From positions 1 through 64,000 of the forward strand of contig NZ_JAAGVZ010000011.1 in the NCBI RefSeq assembly GCF_010882125.1: a stretch of 64,000 nt of DNA, read 5' to 3'. This stretch comes from Peribacillus alkalitolerans (GTDB taxonomy: Bacteria; Bacillota; Bacilli; Bacillales; DSM-1321). Both the position numbers and the translations under genes were made by a program. The notes beneath the pieces were generated by a model. The model saw only the letters and a program-made list of their open reading frames with translations. It was not told where the DNA came from and searched no databases. This document shows, in pieces, positions 34,441 to 45,200 of this stretch (positions are counted from its first letter, which is position 1; each line of letters opens with the position of its first letter).

Positions 34441-34599
34441 AAAAACTCCTCCTTCCCTTCAATCATCCTAGTTAACTTTTCCATATATCATTAAAATCAT
34501 GCAATAAGTCCCTTCATTTAATACCCAACAATACCCAGCTGTTTCAATCCCCAAAAGTGGGTATATACAAGAAAACTTATTTTAAGTGGGGGATGCTGG

Positions 34600-35328
34600 A
34601 TGAAAAATTCAAAGCCTATGATAGGTCTTACAGCAAATATTGAAGTGGTAAGAGGGAATATTTCAATCAATGTTCATCTCAGTTATTCAGAAGCAATAAA
34701 AAAGGCAGGGGGCATCCCGGTTATTCTGCCACTTGGAAATCTGGAATGTACGGAAAAATGGATGAAAATGGTTGATGGATTATTTCTAACGGGAGGAAAT
34801 GATGTAGACCCTCGATACTTTTATGAAGAGCCCCATCCTTACTTAGGTCCTACCATCCCTCAACTTGATCATTCGGATATGGAATTGTTGAAAAGAGCAA
34901 GATTGCAAAATAAACCGATATTTGGGATTTGTAGAGGCTCTCATTTAATTAACATTGCATTAGGTGGATCTATGATTCAACATATTGAAGAAGATATTGA
35001 TAAAGGTATAGTTCATTTGACAGAGGTAGAGCGGACCATCACTTCACATCCGGTCAAGATTCAAAAGGATAGTAGATTATATGAACTTTTACGGGAAGAG
35101 GTAGTGCAGGTAAACAGTTTTCACCATCAAGCGATAGGAAGACTAGCAGATGGCCTCCGTGCTGTTGCAAAGGCTGATGATGGAGTGATTGAAGCGTATG
35201 AAAGCCAAGATACCCTCATAATGGGGACACAATTTCACCCTGAGGAACTCGGGAAAAATGATGATCGAATGCAACGAATTCTTGTGCACTTTGTAGAACA
35301 GTGTAGAGTAAGGAAACTAAAAAATTAA
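34600..35328 (+). CDS. Class-I glutamine-amidotransferase-like hydrolase (peptidase C26, PuuD-like)
   Basis: This 242-residue cytoplasmic enzyme is related to gamma-glutamyl-GABA hydrolase. The catalytic triad is visible: Cys111 in FGICRGSH, His212 and Glu214 in TQFHPEE. LFLTGGNDVDP near residue 62-71 is the family's oxyanion region. It probably cleaves gamma-glutamyl amides. A folate gamma-glutamyl-hydrolase-type substrate is also possible, and nothing nearby decides. The ribosome site is a G-run (GTGGGGGATG) 6-12 nt before the ATG. Confidence 0.9.
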   Translation: MKNSKPMIGLTANIEVVRGNISINVHLSYSEAIKKAGGIPVILPLGNLECTEKWMKMVDGLFLTGGNDVDPRYFYEEPHPYLGPTIPQLDHSDMELLKRARLQNKPIFGICRGSHLINIALGGSMIQHIEEDIDKGIVHLTEVERTITSHPVKIQKDSRLYELLREEVVQVNSFHHQAIGRLADGLRAVAKADDGVIEAYESQDTLIMGTQFHPEELGKNDDRMQRILVHFVEQCRVRKLKN

Positions 35329-35534
35329 CTTTCACTTGGTAAATTTATTTCACAAATGATGGTACTATTAAAATAGGGGAAAGGCATGGGGTAACGGAGT
35401 AGGTTTACTATGCTCCACACCTCCGATGCTAATAACAAATATTGGGCTCAAGCGGATTTAGATTGGATAAAGGTTTAACCTCTTCCTATCCATCGCTACT
35501 GTGTCCCTTTTTCATGAAAAAGGATGAAAACACA

Positions 35535-36314
35535 ATGAATTTTTCTGAATTAAGTACGGGATTGACCGAGGAAATTAAAAAATGCCCAGGACAAATGAGT
35601 ATAATGTTGGAAGTTGATAACCATACCTTCGAGTGGGAATCGGATCGGAAGATTACGTCTGCAAGCCTCATTAAGCTCCCGATATTGTTGGAAGGCTTCA
35701 AACAAATAGAGTTGGGGAAATGGAACCTTTCTGAAGCAATTCAAATTCTAGAGAGTCAGAAGGTGGAAGGGGCAGGTGTCATCCAGGCATTATCCACTGC
35801 AGAGCTTTCCGTTCACGATTTATTGACCCTTATGATCATCGTCTCCGACAATACTGCTACAAATATCTTAATAGATTTATTTGATATGGAACAAATAAAT
35901 GCTTTCATTAAAGACAGTGGTTGTGTATCAACCGAACTTAATCGAAAAATGATGGATTTTAAGGCTATTGAAAAAGGGATCAATAATTGGACCACTTCAC
36001 GTGAAATGATGCTAATGCTTCAAGAAATCGACAATGGATCAAGGTTTTCCTCAAAAAGTAGGGATTACATGAAGGGAATTTTACATAACCAACAACTGTT
36101 GGACAAATTACCACTATTCATTGATACAGAAAAAGGGTGGATTGGCAATAAAACAGGAGAGCTTCCTGGCATTGAACATGATTGTGCAATAATGAAGGTA
36201 GGGGGGCGAACTGCCTATATTTCTGTATTATGTGATGATTTGCCATCAAAAGGTAAAGGGAAAATAGCCATTGCAAACATTGGGGAATTGGTGTGGAAGT
36301 ATATGTTAAACTGA
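35535..36314 (+). CDS. Class A beta-lactamase-fold serine hydrolase, no signal peptide
   Basis: This 259-residue protein has all class A motifs in order: SxxK at 44-47 (SLIK), SDN at 104-106, an ExxxN pair at E146/N150 matching the omega-loop E166/N170 positions, and KTG at 206-208. No secretion signal or lipobox is present from ATG 35535 (site AAGGATG), nor in the upstream extension of the frame. True beta-lactamases are exported, so a cytoplasmic amidase/esterase-type role is possible. It lies 206 bp after the C26 hydrolase and ends at a strong terminator. Confidence 0.85.
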   Translation: MNFSELSTGLTEEIKKCPGQMSIMLEVDNHTFEWESDRKITSASLIKLPILLEGFKQIELGKWNLSEAIQILESQKVEGAGVIQALSTAELSVHDLLTLMIIVSDNTATNILIDLFDMEQINAFIKDSGCVSTELNRKMMDFKAIEKGINNWTTSREMMLMLQEIDNGSRFSSKSRDYMKGILHNQQLLDKLPLFIDTEKGWIGNKTGELPGIEHDCAIMKVGGRTAYISVLCDDLPSKGKGKIAIANIGELVWKYMLN

Positions 36315-36324
36315 ATATCTTATT

Positions 36325-36370
36325 AAGCGGCTAGTGGGTTTTCTACATGAAGACTTACTGGCCGCTTTTA
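36325..36370 (+). terminator. Terminator after the beta-lactamase-like gene
   Basis: AAGCGGCTAGTGGGT pairs with ACTTACTGGCCGCTT with G-T pairs, then TTTACTATTTT. Confidence 0.75.
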
Positions 36371-36568
36371 CTATTTTATCTAATATTTTCCCTGGAAATT
36401 ATTTTAAAAAAGTAAAAAGATGTTTTCAAACCTTAAGTCGGGTATTGACCAAGAACGGTTATTTCCTCTTTTTCTATTGGATAAGGAACCGTTTTTGCCC
36501 ATTTGCAATATACATATAAAAATAGTGACGTATGCCTATTTAGAAAACAGATTTAAGAGGTGACTTTT

Positions 36569-37066
36569 ATGAATGGAACATGGTTTGGAAAACTACAACC
36601 GAGAATGATTGAATTGAAAAACAAAGGTGAAGTGTTATTCGGGGAAACAAAAAAGAAAATGGAGAATTTTAATGTTTCAGTACCTTTAACCGAGTCAATG
36701 ATTCTGTATTTGTTAAAAAAGTCTAGTCTTGAAGGGGTTAGTAATCTTGAAGTAAAAATGCATGATGAAATTCTTGTGATCAGTGGAATCATGAAGAAAA
36801 CGATGTTAGCAATTCCCTTTGAAGTAGGCTTGAAGCCTGTATCAGCAAATGGCAGGATCTTAACATTCCTTATCGAGAGCTTCCGTCCGTTAAATAGTAC
36901 ATGGATCAAGAAAAAGATTTTTGATAAAGAGCCTTTTGCTTCCTATAACGAAGGGAAGTTTAGTCTTGATTTAAACGGTTTGGAAAAAATAAAAGCCATC
37001 CCATTTGGTTCAATAGTAAAATTTAACATAAAGGATCAAAAACTATGGATTGGGATTGGGAAATAA
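36569..37066 (+). CDS. Uncharacterised 165-residue protein
   Basis: ATG 36569 follows AAGAGGTGAC. The protein is a basic, mixed alpha/beta chain (WFGKLQPRMIELKNKGEV, ESMILYLLKKSSLEGVSNLE, FEVGLKPVSANGRILTFLIE, and a WIGIGK C-terminus) without signal peptide or long hydrophobic helix. Alternating strands around 'KPVSANGRILTF' hint at a lipid-binding-like beta fold, but I do not recognise a family. It precedes the DUF2500 gene by 63 bp. Confidence 0.65.
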   Translation: MNGTWFGKLQPRMIELKNKGEVLFGETKKKMENFNVSVPLTESMILYLLKKSSLEGVSNLEVKMHDEILVISGIMKKTMLAIPFEVGLKPVSANGRILTFLIESFRPLNSTWIKKKIFDKEPFASYNEGKFSLDLNGLEKIKAIPFGSIVKFNIKDQKLWIGIGK

Positions 37067-37129
37067 TTGAAACCGTATTCCCCTTCAATTCGTATATGTG
37101 AATAGAAGAATAAAAAGGGGGAGAATTTC

Positions 37130-37525
37130 ATGAATGATCCATTTATGGATGATGGATTCTTTTTCGGGGATTTTATGTTTACGATTTTCCCGATCATATT
37201 CGGTATTATTTTCGTTATAGTAATAGGAACCATACTATTTACTATTTTTAAAAGTGTTGGGCAATGGAATAAAAATAATAAAGCTCCACGTTTATCGGTT
37301 CCAGCAGTGGTCAAAACGAAACGATCTGATGTAAGAGGACATAGTCATTCAGCAAATGACCATGCCACCCATCATACAAGTACAAGTTATTTTGTCACTT
37401 TTGAAGTAGAAAGCGGCGATCGTATTGAACTAATACTGGATGGATCACAATACGGGATGATTGCAGAAGGCGATGCTGGAATACTTTCCTTCCAGGGAAC
37501 TCGCTTCCTAGGTTTTGAACGATAA
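37130..37525 (+). CDS. DUF2500 membrane protein
   Basis: This 131-residue protein has an acidic N-terminus, one strong transmembrane helix (IFPIIFGIIFVIVIGTILFTI) and a cytoplasmic beta-rich domain with VPAVVKTKRSDVRG, a His-rich insert (GHSHSANDHATHH), then YFVTFEVESGDRIEL and GDAGILSFQGTRFLGFER. This is the DUF2500 pattern. The function is unknown, and the His-rich insert could bind metal. The site AGGGGGAG precedes the ATG. Confidence 0.8.
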   Translation: MNDPFMDDGFFFGDFMFTIFPIIFGIIFVIVIGTILFTIFKSVGQWNKNNKAPRLSVPAVVKTKRSDVRGHSHSANDHATHHTSTSYFVTFEVESGDRIELILDGSQYGMIAEGDAGILSFQGTRFLGFER

Positions 37526-37593
37526 GTAGAAACAAAAAGGGTGCTCCGGAAATGGTAAAGGGTTCCGGGTGCTTTCTTAATAAATGACACAAG

Positions 37594-37630
37594 AAATGAC
37601 GTATGAAATTGTCATACGTCATTTTCTTTA
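37594..37630 (+). terminator. Terminator after DUF2500
   Basis: AAATGACGTATGA (37594-37606) pairs with TCATACGTCATTT (37612-37624), then TTCTTT. A weaker CCGGAA/TTCCGG hairpin lies ~45 bp before it. Confidence 0.85.
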
Positions 37631-37749
37631 TTTATCAAGAATTGATCCACTTATACTTTTCAAGTTTAATTTTCTTTTCTCCTTATATCAAATCCTCTAG
37701 CATCTGGTAATCCTTTGAGCTTTACTGGCCGTCTGTGGTGAAATAAACA

Positions 37750-37787
37750 CCTCAAAAAAGAGGATGTCCCACCTTTGGACATCCTCC
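37750..37787 (-). terminator. Terminator of the HupE-like gene
   Basis: GAGGATGTCC pairs with GGACATCCTC around a 7-8 nt loop. On the minus strand TTTTTT follows. Confidence 0.88.
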
Positions 37788-37796
37788 TGTCTCTAA

Positions 37797-38993
37797 TTAG
37801 AAAAACAGCCGTTCAACAAGCCATACCGCACCCAAGACAATAATAACAACAGAGATTCCTTTTGTAATTTTCTCCGAGTTCTTCAGCTTAAAGATATAAG
37901 CAAGGAGTGGGAGCACCAGCAACACCAGCAGCAATTGGATGAACTCAATTCCTAAATTGAAATTAACTAACCCAACTGCTAAATGGCTTTTGGAAATCGC
38001 CATTTCTTTTAGAATAGACGCAAATCCGAGGCCATGGATCAGCCCGAATAAGAATGTAAGAATCCATCGTCCGCGGACTTCTTTCCGGAAAAGATTCTCT
38101 GCAGCTACATAGCAAATACTGAAGGCAATGACAGCTTCAACCAAAACAGAGGGAAGGTTGATCCAGCCCAGCACTGATAAGCTCAAGGTAATGGAATGAG
38201 CTAACGTAAATGACGTTATTATAGCGGCATACTGCTTGAAGGTTTGTTTTCTAAGCAAAAGCGCGAGCAAGAATAACAGGTGATCGTAGCCTGTTAAAAT
38301 ATGAAACATTCCGAGCTTGAAAAAGGATAACCAGGAAGAAGGTGCTTTATCTGCTTCTGGATTCTTTAACTGCTTGTTCTCCTGCTCCTGAACCGGCTGT
38401 TCAACTTGTCCCTGCTCCTGCTGTACATCTGTAAGCAGCATCGTCCAGTTGCGATTGTCTCCCTCAAGGACCGCCTCGCTCTTTTCACCTCTATTTGAAA
38501 CCGATAAGAGATTAATATAGTTTGTATCAGCATCATTTACGTAAAAACCATCTATAAAAGTAAAAGTTTCTCCTGATGAAAAAGCAGGGAAGTTTAATGT
38601 AAAGGTTAAGAATTCTTTCGTATCTTTCCTTTCTATCTTAATCTTTGATACTTCCGCTGTTTGCTCTTCGGTACCTTTATCGACCCCAAGAAATTCTGTT
38701 ACCAATTCCTCGATGTGTGGGCGTTCCGCTTTTAATTCGCTTTTTTCTAAAACACCATTTTGATTTTCATCTGCATCTTCCATGAGTTCGATAATTGAAA
38801 GCGTATCTATGGAAAAAATTATTTCTGTATTTTTATCAGTAAAGTTTATTTTAGTATAACTTGCACTATACGCATGTGCCTCTGCAAAGGACGGAAGAGC
38901 TGATAGAAGGATGATAAGCAGGGCTATGAATGTTAATTGGATTTTTTTGTAATTTATTGTCGTGCTCGTCATTACTTTCTGTTGGCTGGACAC
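37797..38993 (-). CDS. HupE/UreJ-type membrane protein with extracellular EF-hand domain
   Basis: This 398-residue protein starts at GTG 38993 (AGGAGG 7 nt upstream) with a signal sequence ending near SFAEAHA (residue ~41). The extracytoplasmic N-terminal domain (42-215) contains a canonical EF-hand loop at 75-86 (D75, N77, N79, G80, L82, E86). A Gln/Glu-rich linker leads to about six membrane helices of the HupE/UreJ type, with GYDHLLFLLALL, FTLAHSITLSLS and GLIHGLGFASIL, whose His/Asp suggest metal transport. Ni/Co transport is known for HupE in proteobacteria. Here the cargo is unknown. Confidence 0.85.
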   Translation of the reverse strand: MSSQQKVMTSTTINYKKIQLTFIALLIILLSALPSFAEAHAYSASYTKINFTDKNTEIIFSIDTLSIIELMEDADENQNGVLEKSELKAERPHIEELVTEFLGVDKGTEEQTAEVSKIKIERKDTKEFLTFTLNFPAFSSGETFTFIDGFYVNDADTNYINLLSVSNRGEKSEAVLEGDNRNWTMLLTDVQQEQGQVEQPVQEQENKQLKNPEADKAPSSWLSFFKLGMFHILTGYDHLLFLLALLLRKQTFKQYAAIITSFTLAHSITLSLSVLGWINLPSVLVEAVIAFSICYVAAENLFRKEVRGRWILTFLFGLIHGLGFASILKEMAISKSHLAVGLVNFNLGIEFIQLLLVLLVLPLLAYIFKLKNSEKITKGISVVIIVLGAVWLVERLFF

Positions 38994-39293
38994 AAGTAAG
39001 CCTCCTAAATTTATAGTTCATTAATACTATCTTAATATACCGTGCTAATAATCAAATTGTCATTACTCGATAAAGGTAACAAGTTTGAACAAAAAAGGAA
39101 ACCATTTTTAAGTCAAAAAAAATAATATTTGTGTAAAAAGGAATATTTTTAATAGAGTTTACTATCAAAATTATCTATCTTTTTGATGTCGAACTTTGTA
39201 GAATTATAGGGAGTACGACTTTTTTAATAGAGAAAAGAAGTACTTACGGCTATTCTCTTATATTTTAAAAATATACCGAAGGAAGGTTAATGT
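38994..39293. other. Divergent intergenic region
   Basis: 300 AT-rich bases between the HupE-like gene (minus) and the giant secreted protein (plus). Apart from the candidate promoter at 39183-39210, I see no hairpin, small ORF or known operator. Confidence 0.5.
39183..39210 (+). promoter_or_regulatory. Candidate promoter of the giant secreted protein
   Basis: TTGATG (39183-39188) and TATAGG (39205-39210) are 16 bp apart, 84 bp upstream of the ATG. The match to sigma-A is fair, not strong. Confidence 0.4.
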
Positions 39294-42200
39294 ATGAAGA
39301 GGGCACATAAGAAAGAATTTAGGCGCTGGAACAGTATGACGCTTACAGCGCTATTATTGCTGGGTACCTTGCTGCCGAGCAGCATGATAGGCAAGGCAGA
39401 TGCAGCATTAGCTGATCATGTTGTGATCAGCCAGGTATATGGCGGCGGGGGAAACAGTGGAGCCCCTTATAATAAGGATTTCATTGAACTATACAACCCT
39501 ACAGATCAGCCTGTTACATTAGATGGATGGTCTGTGCAGTATGCCTCAAAAACTGGAACAGGAGTCTGGGGAGTAACTAATCTAAGCGGAACGATTCCTG
39601 CTTATGGTTATTACCTAATTGAAGAGGGAGGCGGCACAAATGGTGGTGTAGCATTGCCAGTGCCAGATGCAACGGGCAGTTTGGCTATGGCTGGCGGTGA
39701 TGGGAAAGTAGCTTTGGTAAACACCACTACTCCTATATCAGGCGCTGCACCAGCCAACGCCATTGACTTTGTTGGTTACGGAGCAGGGACTACTGCTTTT
39801 GAAGGAAGCGGTCCGACTAAGCCTTCATTGACAAATTCAACTAGTGCTCAACGCCGTCCATATGCGAATGTAACCCCTGCAGCAGGAAAAGGGAACGCAT
39901 GGGACAGCAATGACAATACAGCAGATTTTGTAGCTGGAGCGCCTGTTCCGAGAAATACAGCAAGTACTCCTGAAGCCCCTATGGTTTCAAACACAAGCTT
40001 GCAGGCAGTGGGGAACAATATCCAATTCGTTAAAAATGAGACTTCTTCTAAATTAACAGGTACTGCTGGTGCAGCCTCGGCCGGCTCTGTTATTAAAGTA
40101 TATGAAGAAGCTGCTAAAACTACTGCGATTGGATCTGGAACAGCAGCGGAAACAGGTTCTTTTGAAGTAACCCTAACGACTGATAAAGCTTTACCTTCTG
40201 TGTTCGTTTCTGCTATACAGGAAGGTAAAGATGAAAGTGATGCTATTGAAATTAATCTGGCTCAGCCTAGTACGGGTGTAGTACCTGAAAAACTAAGCTA
40301 CGTGATTAATGAGAACGGCACAGGTACTTTAATAGGTAACTCAGGTGCTGCAGCTGCTAAGGCTAAAATTAATATTTATTCTGTCTCTTCAGCAGACGCT
40401 TCTCAAAAATTAAACAGCCAGGATATTGAAGCATTGGGAACAGGTGGTTTTACTGCTGTTAACTTTGAAAATGCTCCTGATACCATCTATGTTACACAGC
40501 AATCAAGCAGCAGCAAAGGAATCATGTTAGAGAGCGTGCCAGTTGCTGTAACGAAAACGGCCACAGACATAGTTACACCTATTAAGGATGTTAAAGTAAC
40601 AAACTCAAGCGGGATTTTAACAAACTTAAACAAATTTTTTGCTATTGAGGGCGTAGTAACGATTGAAAATAATATTCTTGGTGCACAGAAGAACAATTTC
40701 TATATTCAGGACGCAACTGGCGGTATAAACGTCTTTGGTAGCTTTGATTCCGGTTTAACGATTCAACGCGGCGATAAGCTGAGAATCACTGGCAAAGTTA
40801 TTGTTTTTAACGGCATGACGGAATTCGAACCAACAACTATTACAAAAGTGGATGAAGGCAATGCCCTTCCGGCAGAAAAGGATATAGCTATTCTTAACCT
40901 TACTTCCTTTGCAACGGCAGAGCCGCTTGAAGGCAGCCTTGTGCGCCTTAACGGGAAAATCTCTGCTGTTGTAGCCACTGGCACAAATTACAACGTAACG
41001 ATTGTGGATGAAAATAATAAAGCAACAACTCTAAGAGTTATGGAGAAGACGGGAATTAAGCCGGATACCGACTTAGTTACTGGAAAAAGCTACTCTGTAA
41101 CAGGAATTGTAGGACAATATACAACTAGTACAACTGCTCACACAAGCGGATATCAAGTATTCCCGCGTGATGTAAAGGATATTTCAGCACAGCTGAGCAT
41201 TGAGCATACACCGATAACACAAACATACGAGGATACAGCTATTGAGTTCGTAGCGAATGCCAGCGGGGCTGAATCTGTTTCTGTTTATTACAAAGCGGCT
41301 GATGCAGCTGATTTTATCAATCTTCCAATGACAGCTGGAAGCGAAGGCAGATACACTGCTGTTCTAGAAGCTGCTCAAGTTCCATCTGCTGGTTTTGTCT
41401 ATTATATTGAGGCAAAATCCGGGGGAAAGGTACAAACTTCAGGAACTAGCGGAGCACCTCATGTGGTAGCTTTAATTGCTGACACTGAAGGACCGGCTTA
41501 CTATGGAGAAACTCCTGTTGGAGGAACAAAAGTAGAAAGCCCTCGTCCGGAAATCTCTATTCTTCTTAAAGATCCTAGCGGAATAGATGAAAATACGATC
41601 CGAGTTTGGTTTGATAATCAAGAAATTGATTATACAAAAGCAACCGTTAACAAAAGTCAGGTGAAATTCACTCCTGCTGCTGATCTTGTTTTAGGCAGCC
41701 ATACAGTGAGAGTTTCGTCTAAGGACTCTAAAAATAATTCCAGTGAGTATGAATGGACGTTTGAATCGGTAGCTCGTTTCACGGGCGGACAGCATTTCCG
41801 CGGAACCACTCACAACCATACGAACATCTCGCACGATGGTGCTGGAACACCTGAAGACGCATTAAAAGCAGGTCAAAGATACAATTATGACTGGTTCGCC
41901 TTCTCTGATCACTCCCATGATATTGATCCAACCCTTTTGGGACAGGACACAGTTGACCGAAATGGGATGCCGGAGCGTAAAGGCGGACAGGATTGGCAAT
42001 TAACGAAGGATCTTGCTGCACAATATACTAAAAACGGTGAATATGTTGTTTTCCCTGCATTTGAAATGACTTCAACTACCTGGGGACATTCTAATATTTT
42101 TGGTACAGAAAACTTCATTGACCGTAATATCAATGGAAAGCAGTATCAGGATTTAAACAAGTATTATGCATGGGTTATGACATACGATGATGTCGTTGGA

Positions 42201-45200
42201 CAATTCAACCATCCGGATATGTCTAAGGATGCTTTTAACAACTTTAAGCCTTACAACAAAGACGTGGATAAACTATTCACAATGTTAGAAGTGGGTAACG
42301 GATCAGGCCACTACGGTTACGCAAATGCTGAGAAGAAATTCTTCTCTGTACTTGATTTAGGTTGGCATGTTGCTCCTACTTACGGTGAAGACAATCATGA
42401 AGGTACATGGGGCCAAACCAGAGCACGTACGGTAATCGTTGCGGATGATCTCTCTCAGGAATCATTGATCCACTCTATGCGTAACATGCGAGTGTATATG
42501 GAAGAAGATCCAAACTTTAAATTGGATGTTCTGGCAAATGGCTACTATATGGGTTCAACAGTAGACAGCAAAAACCTTACATTTAACATCAGCGGAAGTG
42601 ATGCAGTTGCCGAATCGCGTGCTGACAGTGACTATAGTTATCTTCCAGCAGATTACAAGTCTGATGACAGAGTTGCTAAAGTAGAATTGATTTCAAATGG
42701 TGGAAGTATAGTAGATTCTATTACACCTATGACAAATGAATTTACTTGGAATCCGTCTTACACTGTTACTGGCGGCCAGCAATGGTTCGTGGTAAAAGTA
42801 ACACAGGCTGATGGCGAGCAGATTTATTCTTCACCAATCTGGTCAAAAGAAGAAGCTGTGGACGTAAAGGTAAATAGTATCGATGTTGTAGGCGATGTTA
42901 TGATCGAAGGCAACCCGGCGGCATTAAAAGCAAACATCAGCAACAATGGAACACAGGAAGTAAAGAACATCAAAGTAGATTTATATTTTGACGAAGTAAA
43001 AGAAACCAATCTGATTGGTACACAAACGTTATCTTCTATTCTATCTAAAGGTGTAGGAACAGCGTCCTTTAACTGGGCAAGCCCGATCAAGGGAGACCAC
43101 ACCATCATTGCGGTCGTTACTTCCCTGGATGGGTTGGATTTAGGAAGCGGACAATTCACCCTTCCTGTAAAAATCAAAGAGCCTCTTGGAATTAAGGTTA
43201 TGATTGATGCCAAACACGGAAATGAAAACACCAGCACGGACGGTGGAACTTATAAAGATAATTTAAAGGCTTTCACGATTCTCCTTCAAAAAGAAGGATA
43301 TAAAGTTGATGAGACTACCGCCGTTATTACTGATGCCGTGTTAAGTGATGTAAATGTATTCGTCATCACTCACCCTCGTACTGCTTATACAGCAGAGGAA
43401 AGAGCAGCAGTGGCTAAGTTTGTGCAAAATGGTGGATCCGTCTTAATGGCAGGCAAGAGCAATAACAGCACAGATCCTACAGTAAATAACGCGATGTTAA
43501 GCGAAATTGGAACTGAGATTAGAATTGGAAACGACGGAGTATTCGACCTTAGCAAAAGCGGTAACTTCTGGAGCGATCCGAAGGTAAGTCCGTATGCTGT
43601 TAGAGTGCATCCTGGATTAGTGTCCAACTATATTACTGACCGTGTGTCGTTCCTTGATTATTATAGTGGTGTAAGTTTAGCTGGTGCGGATAACACGGCC
43701 CTTACCGAGAGCGGCAAGGTTGTTATATTAGCAAAAGGGAATGAAACCACGTATCAGGGCAATATCAAAGGGGGATACACCTATGATGCAGTTTCCGATG
43801 AAACGGGCGGATCTGCAATCCCGTTGATTGCTTCTGAGGAAATTGGGGATAAGGGAAGAATCGTTGTATCAGGAATGAACATTTTCAATGACAAGCAAAT
43901 TGATGAGTCATATGAGCCTAAAGGCAACGATGAGTTCACGTTAAACGCAATCAACTGGCTGGCACACCGTGAAACGAAGGTTTCTACTATTAGTGATGCA
44001 CGTAAGCTTCCTGAAGATTCTCATGTAGTCCTGGAAGGTACAGTTACAACAGCTGCGGGAGTATTCTTTGATGCATTCTACGTGCAGGATGAAACTGGTG
44101 GTATCATGGCGTTCAATGAAGTTCCTGCAGATTCATTGAAACAGGGCGACAAAGTACGCATTTACGGACATATAATAACGTTTGACAATAACAAAGAAAT
44201 TGAATTTAGCAAGTTCGATACGGATGTAATTAAAATTGGAACCGGCCCTATCGTGCAGCCTAAACAAGTTCCTTCTGGAGAAGCTACTTCTGCAGCTAAC
44301 CAGGGTCTGCTAGTGAAGGTAAAAGGTAAAGTGGTTTCCAAGTTTGATGACAATTCTTATGTGATCAATGATGGCTCAGGAGACGTTTTAGTATTCACTG
44401 ACGGATACATCGTCAACCAAAGCGGTCCTGTCCCTGTTTTAAAAACCGGGGATGTCTTGGAAGCAGTTGGTTTATCAGGTGAATTCGCTCAAGGCACGCG
44501 TATCCGTGTCAGAGATACAAAAGAATTAATCGGGACTACCGTGCCTGCTTCTCCAGGAGTGGATGCGGTAACGGAGAACGATCTTAAGTTAACCGGAACA
44601 GCTGAAGGAAGTTCTACAGTTGTGGCAAAGGTGAATGGCCAGGAAATCGGCCGTGCTACCGCAACTGTAGAAGGAACTTTTGAAATCACTATCGCCAAAC
44701 AAGCGGCAGGCACTCTCATTGCTGTGACAGCTTCAAATGCTGCTGGCAATGAGAGTGAAGCAACTGAAGTAACCGTAAGCGATGCTACAGCACCAGCTGT
44801 CCCAGTCGTGAATGCTGTCTCCGATAAAGATGTGAAGCTGACCGGAACAGTAGAAGCAAACGCTACTGTAGTGGCAAAGGTGAACGGGCAGGAAATTGGC
44901 CGTTCGGCAGCCTCTGCACAGGGAAGTTTTGAAATCACCATTGCGAAGCAAGCAGCAGGCACGAAAATTACAGTATCTGCTGCTGATGCTGCAGGCAATG
45001 TGAGTGGTGAAGCAGAAGTAACCGTACGCGATGCTACAGCACCAGCTGTCCCAGTCGTGAATGCTGTCACCGATAAAGATGTGAAGCTGACCGGAACAGC
45101 AGAAGCAAACGGAATTGTAGTGGCAAAGGTGAACGGGCAGGAAATTGGCCGTTCGGCAGCCTCTGCACAGGGAAGTTTTGAAATTACCATTGCGAAGCAA

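Noticed and set aside
34053-34484. 143-codon minus-strand frame
   Set aside because: It covers the promoter of the POT gene, a terminator and the DUF4023 gene in another frame. The DUF4023 frame has the ribosome site and a family match.
36334-36519. 61-codon ORF after the beta-lactamase-like gene
   Set aside because: It starts inside a terminator hairpin, has no ribosome site and no recognisable pattern.
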